NCBI GenBank assembly: GCA_964607135.1
Contig: CAZSIV010000005.1
Span: 26,013-90,012 of the forward strand
DNA length: 64,000 bases
Direction of reading: 5' to 3'
DNA from: Metaruminococcus_A sp964607135
GTDB taxonomy: Bacteria > Bacillota > Clostridia > Oscillospirales > Ruminococcaceae
Position 1 is the stretch's first letter, and each line of letters opens with the position of its first letter. Made by a program: the position numbers and the translations under genes. The notes under the pieces are model-generated. The model had not been told where the DNA came from. It ran no database searches and saw nothing but the letters and a program-made list of their open reading frames with translations. Positions 41,240 through 47,663 of this stretch are shown in pieces.

Positions 41240-41294
41240 AGGCAGCGCAAGGAAACCCAGTACGCAATATAAAATAAAAAGGAGATAGAACACA

Positions 41295-42530
41295 ATGGCA
41301 TTGAACGATTTTTTGAAAAAAGCAAAGGAAACGGCAAGCAACACAATGAACAATGTGAAAGCTTCTATGGATCAGAAAAAAGCGGAAAAAGAAGCGTATG
41401 AGGCAGAAATGACGCAAAAAGCGGCTGACAGGGCACAGGAAATCATTAACACGATTCTCTCTAACAGCAATAGCGGCAGTCTTTTCCGTGGCATTCCGGA
41501 AAATGAGATTCTATCGTTTACAAAAGAGTTTTACGACAAGCTTCTTATGCCTGCGTTAAGCGTTGCGCTCACTAAAATTTCAATGCACCCGTATATTGAC
41601 GAAAAAGAGATTGAGAAAATTAAGAAAATCATCCCTGACTATGATGGTTCGGAGGCTCCTATCCTCTTACTTCGCGTCGACAGTAAGCAACTTATTCTTC
41701 TTACATATAACACCCTGTATTTCTCACTCAAGCTTGAAGAGGATAATAAATATGTTGTCAGCGGAAACGTATCTGTCGATGAAATCAGCGACCTCATTTT
41801 CGAGACAAATGATGAATCGGCCAAAGTGATTTGTGACGGATACACATTAGCAAGCTTTAAGACGGATAAAACGATAAAAGAGGATTTTATTTCGCTTACC
41901 AACTATTTTGAGTGTATCAAAAAGCATGACTTTGAGATTACAGACGAAGAAGTCGATGCGCTTATCCAAGAGAAGATTGGTTCAAAAATCGTTTCGGAAA
42001 TTAAAAAGTACATGGTCTATGACGATGAGCAATTCGTGTACTTTGCCTGGGGTCTCGATTCCCTAGCGGCAAAGGATTACATCGTATGTACCAACAAGCA
42101 GATCATCGTCATGGACAGAGAAGCTTTCGGCGCGACAAGCAACATAAAGCAGTTCTATTATGAAGATATAACGTCTGCAAGCACCGAGCAGAATTCCGAA
42201 AGCAGCAGCCTTACCGGATATTTATTGGAATCTGCAATAACCGCTGCAACAAAAACCTGCGATTTGTATTTCAGTGTTGCAGGAGCTAAAAACAAAATAA
42301 AAACGCTCTATAAGGCAGAAGCGGAACGGATTGTCGCGGTATATCATTTCTACCGTAAGGCGGCAAAGACGGCAGCTTCACAGCCGCAGGTCGTTGTACA
42401 GCAGGCCGCTGCTCCGGCTGGCGACGACCCTATGACGCAGCTTAAAAAGCTGAACGAGCTAAAAGAACTCGGTATTATCAGCGAGGAAGAATTCAACGAG
42501 AAAAAAGCGGCTCTGTTAAGCAAAATTTAA
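41295..42530 (+). CDS. PH-like domain protein with C-terminal SHOCT domain
   Basis: 411 residues, soluble. A charged N-terminal coil (about 1-50), a first mixed domain ('APILLLRVDSKQLILLTYNT'), then a bacterial PH/YokE-type domain ('YFAWGLDSLAAKDYIVCTNK', 'QIIVMDREAFGATSNIKQFY', about 250-345) and a terminal SHOCT ('DPMTQLKKLNELKELGIISE', 'EEFNEKKAALL'). PH plus SHOCT combinations are frequent in Firmicutes proteins of unknown role. AAGGAG precedes ATG 41295. Ends at a strong terminator. Confidence 0.72.
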   Translation: MALNDFLKKAKETASNTMNNVKASMDQKKAEKEAYEAEMTQKAADRAQEIINTILSNSNSGSLFRGIPENEILSFTKEFYDKLLMPALSVALTKISMHPYIDEKEIEKIKKIIPDYDGSEAPILLLRVDSKQLILLTYNTLYFSLKLEEDNKYVVSGNVSVDEISDLIFETNDESAKVICDGYTLASFKTDKTIKEDFISLTNYFECIKKHDFEITDEEVDALIQEKIGSKIVSEIKKYMVYDDEQFVYFAWGLDSLAAKDYIVCTNKQIIVMDREAFGATSNIKQFYYEDITSASTEQNSESSSLTGYLLESAITAATKTCDLYFSVAGAKNKIKTLYKAEAERIVAVYHFYRKAAKTAASQPQVVVQQAAAPAGDDPMTQLKKLNELKELGIISEEEFNEKKAALLSKI

Positions 42531-42551
42531 TTTCACTCTATATTTTTATAT

Positions 42552-42586
42552 CGCCCATCCTCTATGATTGAGGATGGGCGTTTTTT
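42552..42586 (+). terminator. Rho-independent terminator after the PH/SHOCT gene
   Basis: CGCCCATCCTC (42552-42562) and GAGGATGGGCG (42570-42580), then TTTTTT. It closes the 37.8-42.5 kb run. Confidence 0.9.
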
Positions 42587-42612
42587 ATCCAAAGAAAGGG
42601 GGGCAATCCCGT

Positions 42613-42705
42613 ATGAAATTCTTTCTAATCGGCTTTATATCCGTGCTTACCGTACTGACAGCAACAGATACCCTATTATCAAAATCGAAAAAGGAAAGGA
42701 AATAA
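42613..42705 (+). CDS. 30-residue hydrophobic peptide, element cargo
   Basis: ATG 42613 has AAAGGGGGG about 7 nt upstream and reads 'MKFFLIGFISVLTVLTATDT' then LLSKSKKERK: one membrane helix with a basic tail. It starts just after a terminator and is followed after 5 nt by another tiny gene. The build resembles small membrane peptides such as type I toxins or holin-like peptides, but nothing specific can be claimed. Confidence 0.5.
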   Translation: MKFFLIGFISVLTVLTATDTLLSKSKKERK

Positions 42706-42710
42706 AAGAA

Positions 42711-42827
42711 ATGGCATTTTTAATCGCCGCACTATCCAAAATCGCCATAGAATCGTTTTTAAGTGGAGCAACGGCGGCCATCACGCTTTACTGCGGCGTG
42801 AAAACACCGAGGAATAGGAGGAAATAA
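42711..42827 (+). CDS. 38-residue membrane peptide, element cargo
   Basis: ATG 42711 with AAAGGAAA about 10 nt before; reads 'MAFLIAALSKIAIESFLSGA' then TAAITLYCG and a basic end (KTPRNRRK). One membrane helix. Immediately followed by the gene at 42830 (2 nt gap), so it is part of a small operon. A longer in-frame reading back to 42564 would start inside a terminator and is unlikely. Confidence 0.5.
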   Translation: MAFLIAALSKIAIESFLSGATAAITLYCGVKTPRNRRK

Positions 42828-42829
42828 CT

Positions 42830-43171
42830 TTGATACGCATAATCACCTTAAAAGATGTGGAACAAATTAAAAACCCGTATCTTGCGGAATATGTTCGAAA
42901 TCTTGTTACACGTCTTTTAACAGAATACCGTAACTATTGCGCCGATTCGCTGGAAGCAATCGGCGCGATTTTTGTTTTAGAGGATACAGAAGATTGGAAC
43001 CTTTATTCAGAAATGGGTTTGTCTGTTCCGCCGGAAGAATCCCGCTTTGAATGGATTGAGGATATTGGGAACGGACTATGTAACGGCTGCATTGTTATAG
43101 ACAATGACAGAGGAATCGACATTATAGGAAAACAGGAATATTTTAAACAGTTTAAAGGGGCTTTTATGTGA
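42830..43171 (+). CDS. Hypothetical protein, element cargo
   Basis: 113 residues, acidic, not recognised: 'IITLKDVEQIKNPYLAEYVR', 'NLVTRLLTEYRNYCADSLEA' and 'FEWIEDIGNGLCNGCIVIDN'. TTG 42830 has an AGGAGG site 7 nt upstream, which decides the start. Small acidic single-domain proteins of this sort are common in Firmicutes conjugative and skin-like elements. No function is suggested. Confidence 0.65.
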   Translation: MIRIITLKDVEQIKNPYLAEYVRNLVTRLLTEYRNYCADSLEAIGAIFVLEDTEDWNLYSEMGLSVPPEESRFEWIEDIGNGLCNGCIVIDNDRGIDIIGKQEYFKQFKGAFM

Positions 43172-43242
43172 ATACGGCAAATCTCATAGAATAGACCTGT
43201 ACCATTTACTGAAGAATTCTACAGACAGGGAGGTAAATTTCA

Positions 43243-43545
43243 ATGTTTCAAAATGAACGCTACATCACGTGGGGAATCCAATCCGAAATCCCCGCATTTA
43301 CCACTGTGATTCTATGGGAAATGATTGAGGAGGCGCGGCAGAAAACCACATTGGATTATTTACAGGTGTTCCAGCTATATCCTTCTCATGAAAACGGTAT
43401 GGCAATCCAGCAAATTATCCATACGCAGGAGCAGCCGCCTTATAAAAGGACGGTTTCCATTCCCTGTGATACGCCTGTCAGAGCCAAGATATTTTGTATT
43501 GATGATGAAACACACTCCACCATGTTATTGGCGGAGGAATATTGA
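43243..43545 (+). CDS. DUF960 family protein
   Basis: 100 residues. The N-terminal 'MFQNERYITWGIQSEIPAFT' and 'LDYLQVFQLYPSHENGMAIQ' follow the DUF960 pattern (a short protein of mobile elements with 'R-Y-x-T-x-G-I/V', then 'D-Y-L-Q-V-F-x-L'), and 'QQIIHTQEQPPYKRTVSIP' fits the rest. Function unknown. ATG 43243 after AGGGAGG. Confidence 0.75.
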   Translation: MFQNERYITWGIQSEIPAFTTVILWEMIEEARQKTTLDYLQVFQLYPSHENGMAIQQIIHTQEQPPYKRTVSIPCDTPVRAKIFCIDDETHSTMLLAEEY

Positions 43546-43560
43546 AAGGAAGAATGAAAC

Positions 43561-44049
43561 ATGAATAAGGAACTGATTGAAAGAACCAGCACAGTAAAAA
43601 CCACTGCCGTTTTTAATAAAAGTGAAACGGACAGATATTTGCTGAAATATGAATGGGACAGCCAGAAAAAATCCGCCGTGATTCTCATGAGCATGGCTTC
43701 TTCTGCTTCGGAACTGATTTTCGATCAAACAAGTATGCTTTGCCGGAACGGCGCTGTACGGAATGATTTTGGCAGTATTGTGATTGTGAATCTCACGTCT
43801 TCCGTCAGCAATCCCACTCCTAAACAGGACAAGCAAAACCTTTCTATCATCATGCAGGAATGCGAGACGGCAGACTATATTATCATTGCCTTTGGCAGAG
43901 GAACAAACTTTCAGGAGGAAAAAGAAGCAATCATGAAATCGCTCTCAGTCTATCAGGACAAGCTGTATACTCTGGTGGATTCAAAAGGACTTCCCTATTC
44001 CCATCCGTTAAGCCCATACTGCCATGAATGGCGGTTAAAAAAACTATAG
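43561..44049 (+). CDS. DUF1643 family protein
   Basis: 162 residues. 'ETDRYLLKYEWDSQKKSAVI', 'LMSMASSASELIFDQTSMLC' and 'GSIVIVNLTSSVS' match the DUF1643 layout (R-Y-x-L-x-x-x-W; L/M-x-N-P-S-x-A/A-S-x-x-x-D; x-T; then 'DYIIIAFG' near 110). Found on mobile elements and in genomes as a stand-alone protein of unknown function. ATG 43561 after GAAAGGAAG; co-directional with the DUF960 gene 15 nt upstream. Confidence 0.78.
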   Translation: MNKELIERTSTVKTTAVFNKSETDRYLLKYEWDSQKKSAVILMSMASSASELIFDQTSMLCRNGAVRNDFGSIVIVNLTSSVSNPTPKQDKQNLSIIMQECETADYIIIAFGRGTNFQEEKEAIMKSLSVYQDKLYTLVDSKGLPYSHPLSPYCHEWRLKKL

Positions 44050-44475
44050 TGTGACGGCGGACGGTACCGTCATTTGCCTGATGGTACCGTTTAATTTATT
44101 TTATACTTGCAATTTTAATCAGAATTTATCATAATATAACTATATAAAGTCCCAGACAATTCTATAATATAAAGCTATAATCTATCATTTCATCAAATTG
44201 GTAAGCGCAGGGAACATTTTGTCTATCTACGAATCCTTATATTCACTCGACGGCGACAGATATTTTTTTTGATGAAATTCAGTATACGGATAACTTGGGA
44301 ACTGTAGATAAATCCAAACGGTATCAATGCTAAATATAATTTTATTTGGATACATCATACATGATATGTCAATTTATGCGAACAGACGATAACGCCAATA
44401 AAAGCGCTATCGCCTGTTCTAATTTTATATTCTCTGTTTTTATTGACGTGATTGACGCTTCTATATAATATCACC
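44050..44475. other. AT-rich intergenic region with terminator
   Basis: A terminator at 44061-44098: ACGGTACC with TCA pairs with TGA and GGTACCGT, followed by TTTAATTTATTTT. The remaining ~370 bp are very AT-rich, with no frame longer than a few dozen codons and no promoter I can name. It separates convergent genes. Confidence 0.6.
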
Positions 44476-45189
44476 TTATTTATGAGGAAATTCTACATCT
44501 ATCCACATTTGCCGCGCGTAATGATAAAAAGCACTGTATGAAATGGGTGTTGCTTGATAACATTTACTTTTTTGAAATTCTTCATACACCTCAGCATAGT
44601 TTTTGGGCACCGTACTGCATTTATGGATATAACTTCGGATATGAGTGATTTTTCTCATATATTTAACGCATTGATCGCGTGTCTCGAAACCAAATTCATT
44701 ATAATCGTAGGATGAAAAATGGTAATCTGGATAATTTATGATATGGTCTTTTGCGACATCTGAATCGATTCCAAATTCTCTGCTCAACTTTTTGCTGGAT
44801 TCGCTGTACATTGCATAAAACAATTTATCTGCGCCTTCTGCCGCCCTATAACAATTCAAATACTTTTTGCAGTATTTTTCGATGGTATTATATATTTCAT
44901 CTGTACATTTGCGGGGATTTGACCGATGAATATATCTTCTGCTGAATGCAATAGCTGCCGATGACTCATATAGCTTTTCCGGTCTTGCGTTTTTGAGTTC
45001 ATCGTTTGCTTTTACAAATAGAATCACTTCATTTCTAATAATGCGAAAACGATTCACATATTTACTGACTACATTCCGATGGCACGGGAGATTTTCAGCT
45101 ATTTCTTTATTCTTTATGTCATTCACATAAGAATTTATAAGGATATAAAGTATTTTGCAAAGCAATTCATCCGGTTCCTTATATATCAT
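44476..45189 (-). CDS. Hypothetical protein with possible N-terminal HTH
   Basis: About 237 residues. Residues 1-60 ('IYKEPDELLCKILYILINSY', 'NKEIAENLPCHRNVVSKYVN') look like a helix-turn-helix with recognition helix near CHRNVVSKYVNRF. The rest is rich in Tyr and Lys and matches nothing I know ('DYHFSSYDYNEFGFETRDQC'). ATG 45189 has an imperfect site (AAGGA 11 nt upstream); in-frame codons run back to 45270. Divergent from the primase-like gene, so it may regulate that gene. Confidence 0.6.
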   Translation of the reverse strand: MIYKEPDELLCKILYILINSYVNDIKNKEIAENLPCHRNVVSKYVNRFRIIRNEVILFVKANDELKNARPEKLYESSAAIAFSRRYIHRSNPRKCTDEIYNTIEKYCKKYLNCYRAAEGADKLFYAMYSESSKKLSREFGIDSDVAKDHIINYPDYHFSSYDYNEFGFETRDQCVKYMRKITHIRSYIHKCSTVPKNYAEVYEEFQKSKCYQATPISYSAFYHYARQMWIDVEFPHK

Positions 45190-45299
45190 AACGAGAGATT
45201 CCTTTTTTCTTGAAATTATTGCACACGATTTAATAAACAAAAATTGTACAGACAAATATGTATGGGGCAAAACCCAAATTTAATTTAGGAGGTTTCGTT

Positions 45300-46739
45300 A
45301 TGAAATTACAGAGAATTCATTTGCCAAAAACCGACAGCGATCTGGCGTACAATTTATTTCAAAGCTCTTTTGACGTCTATCGCGACCAGAATCATTCTCA
45401 CTTTGCAGTAATGCGGAAAACCCACAGGCTTATTCGTGCGGAAAAGAATGAACTTTGTACCATAATTCGAAATCTGTATTTTCAGAAAGTTGGCAGCATA
45501 TTATCGTGCAAGCGCGTACATGAAACATGCGCCACTATTACGGCACAAATGCAATTATGTGATGACGAACGTATTGTTGCATATCGTTTCTACTTCGACG
45601 GTAAGAGCCTTTACTACGATTTAGGCGATAAGGCGGTGGAAATCAATCGGGACGGTGTAACACTTATATCAAAAAAGGCGCTCCCTTTCTTTTTTACAGA
45701 AGGGAAATGCTTTCGTGCGCAAGCGTCCCCATCACGCAATGCTTCCGCCCGCAGCCTATTAAAAGCAATGGCGGAATTCTTTTATCTTGATAAAGAAAAT
45801 CTGCTGCTTCTATGCATATATATTATAAGCTCTTTTCTTCCACAGATCAATCATCCCGTTTTATTTCTTCACGGCACACAGGGGGCTGCTAAATCGACGG
45901 CGCTGCGTATGATAAAACGGATTATCGACCCCAATGACAAGGACGTTTTTACCCTGCCTAAAAAGGACGACGACTTAGTTAGCGTTCTGGGAAATAATTA
46001 CTTTGTCCCTTTCGACAATATCAGCTATATATCCGCCGGGTTTTCGGATGTTTTATGTCAGGCAGTCACAAACGGCTCCGTTTCCAAACGTCGATTATAT
46101 ACTGATAACGACGAAATGGTTGTCAATCTGCATTCCGTCGTCGCCATATCGGGAATTGAGATGACAATAAGCCGGATGGATTTATTAGACCGCTCTATCA
46201 CGCTGCAATTGGAGCGTATTCCCGAAAAAAAGCGGAAAACCGAACAGGAACTATGGCAGCATTTTGATTCGTTAATGCCCATGATAATTGGGGCTGTTTT
46301 CGATGCCTTAAGCTGTGCGATTGCGATGTTTCCCCAAATAACGCTTCCCAACAATTTTCGGATGGCAGATTTTGCAAAATGGGGATATTGCATTGCTGAA
46401 GCGTTATGCAAAGGTGGCGGGAAAACTTTTCTTGCAGCGTACCGGAATAATATCCATTCTTCAGTAGATTCCCTTGTCGGCAGTCATCCTCTTTTGTTCG
46501 CAATCAATCTTTTCATGGAAAATCAGCGTGTTTGGAAAGGCACACCATCGAACCTGCTGGCAAACCTGCGAGACGTATATGTATCAAACAGCTTAAACGA
46601 AAGTCTTCCATACCAATTTCCAAACAATGCAATCGTTTTGTCAAAACAATTAGCGCTCATGTCTAACGACTTACAATCGCTCGGTATTACCGTCGGGTTT
46701 GGTCGCGGCAAGGAGCGTTTTATTATTTTAGAAAGGTGA
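45300..46739 (+). CDS. Primase/helicase-like ATPase (DUF927-like), element replication candidate
   Basis: 479 residues. Walker A 'LFLHGTQGAAKSTALRMIKR' near residue 200 is followed by 'FVPFDNISYISAGFSDVLCQ' (Walker B-like Asp), 'NGSVSKRRLYTDNDEMVVN' and 'VAISGIEMTISRMDLLDRSI' with an Arg-rich sensor. This resembles the helicase-like ATPase part of mobile-element primases (DUF927/D5-like), without a separate zinc or primase catalytic motif that I can see. ATG 45300 has a perfect AGGAGG site. It could support replication of the excised circle; that is inference. Confidence 0.72.
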   Translation: MKLQRIHLPKTDSDLAYNLFQSSFDVYRDQNHSHFAVMRKTHRLIRAEKNELCTIIRNLYFQKVGSILSCKRVHETCATITAQMQLCDDERIVAYRFYFDGKSLYYDLGDKAVEINRDGVTLISKKALPFFFTEGKCFRAQASPSRNASARSLLKAMAEFFYLDKENLLLLCIYIISSFLPQINHPVLFLHGTQGAAKSTALRMIKRIIDPNDKDVFTLPKKDDDLVSVLGNNYFVPFDNISYISAGFSDVLCQAVTNGSVSKRRLYTDNDEMVVNLHSVVAISGIEMTISRMDLLDRSITLQLERIPEKKRKTEQELWQHFDSLMPMIIGAVFDALSCAIAMFPQITLPNNFRMADFAKWGYCIAEALCKGGGKTFLAAYRNNIHSSVDSLVGSHPLLFAINLFMENQRVWKGTPSNLLANLRDVYVSNSLNESLPYQFPNNAIVLSKQLALMSNDLQSLGITVGFGRGKERFIILER

Positions 46740-46747
46740 GAAAATAT

Positions 46748-47323
46748 ATGAGCAATGAAATAAAATATAGTAGACGTGCCTATGAAGAAGGTTTTCGTTT
46801 CGAAAGTTTACCCCTAGAAAAGCAACTCATTACGTCTAAACTATACGGTGGGCGCGACTTTATGAGCGACCTATACAACGCCCGTATGACTTACTGTTCC
46901 GCCGCATATGGCAACATGATATATGAACTGCGTAAAAGCTATGGGTTTTCCTCTTCCGGCCTTTATGGTGGCTGTATTTTTAATTGTTACAAAAAGAAGG
47001 CGAAAGGCCGTTGGGAATATATAATGGAAATTCTTGTGAATGGAAATGAGATTAAATGTTTTAAATTCGATTCTTCTTTTGATAATCCCGTATATAGGAC
47101 ACTAAGGAACAGGTTCAACATCTCTCATAATAATCCGTTCAATATGGAAGACTGTATCGGACGATTCATTTACTTAACAATCGACAACATTCTCACGAAA
47201 TACAATACGCCTTTTTCAGTAGTGAAAAAGGCCATGATATTTTCGGAAATCCAAATGGAGACGATGTGCGATATGTTTGATTTAATGCTGGAACAGAGCA
47301 GTGATGATAACGAAGGCGGCTGA
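46748..47323 (+). CDS. Hypothetical protein following the primase-like gene
   Basis: 191 residues, not recognised. Notable stretches are 'YSRRAYEEGFRFESLPLEKQ', 'KSYGFSSSGLYGGCIFNCYK' and 'FRNRF'-type basic runs; rich in Tyr, Asn and Met. ATG 46748 after GAAAGGTGAG; it starts 8 nt after the primase-like gene and ends inside a terminator, so the two form one transcript. A DNA-associated role is possible but unsupported. Confidence 0.6.
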   Translation: MSNEIKYSRRAYEEGFRFESLPLEKQLITSKLYGGRDFMSDLYNARMTYCSAAYGNMIYELRKSYGFSSSGLYGGCIFNCYKKKAKGRWEYIMEILVNGNEIKCFKFDSSFDNPVYRTLRNRFNISHNNPFNMEDCIGRFIYLTIDNILTKYNTPFSVVKKAMIFSEIQMETMCDMFDLMLEQSSDDNEGG

Positions 47324-47339
47324 TAAAGCCGCCTTTTTT
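47314..47339 (+). terminator. Terminator of the primase-like operon
   Basis: AGGCGGC and GCCGCCT around TGATAAA, then TTTTTC. The stop codon of the preceding gene lies in the loop. Confidence 0.88.
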
Positions 47340-47393
47340 CATGTTGTTCTATCGTACAAGCGGTTTGGCATACACTTTTACAAAAAAGGGGTG

Positions 47394-47585
47394 GTGACGC
47401 CATTTGTGAGACGGAGGCAGAGAGAGTTTATATGTATCAGTGAAGCGCCGGAAATGAACGATAGGCCGGAGTTTGCCATTGCGATTTCTAAAGCTTTTCT
47501 GGCGTCGCTGAAAAAAAGAGGTTTTTTAACCGAAAAGCAGGTTGCAGATTGCGTTTTCAAACTGGAACATGCTTATTATAGGTAA
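47394..47585 (+). CDS. Small protein upstream of the recombinase
   Basis: About 63 residues from GTG 47394; a 43-residue form from ATG 47454 is also possible. The conserved-looking part is 'DRPEFAIAISKAFLASLKKR' followed by GFLTEKQVADCVFKLEHAYY, a small helical unit of a kind often found just before serine recombinase genes in Firmicutes elements. AAAGGGG lies just before the first GTG. It could be a directionality or accessory factor by position alone. Confidence 0.5.
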   Translation: MTPFVRRRQREFICISEAPEMNDRPEFAIAISKAFLASLKKRGFLTEKQVADCVFKLEHAYYR

Positions 47586-47604
47586 AGCATACTTTTATCA
47601 ATTT

Positions 47605-47632
47605 AAGCCGGGGCTTCGGCCTCGGCTTTCTT
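47605..47632 (+). terminator. TTCG-loop hairpin before the recombinase gene
   Basis: AAGCCGGGGC and GCCTCGGCTT around TTCG (10 bp with one G-T pair), followed by TCTTATATATAC. It separates recombinase transcription from the gene upstream. Confidence 0.72.
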
Positions 47633-47663
47633 ATATATACTTTTTTAGAAAGGATTTGTCAAT

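Noticed and set aside
44061..44090. Two more GGTACC copies as extra att sites
   Set aside because: They form the two arms of a terminator stem and lack the flanking bases shared by the real junctions.
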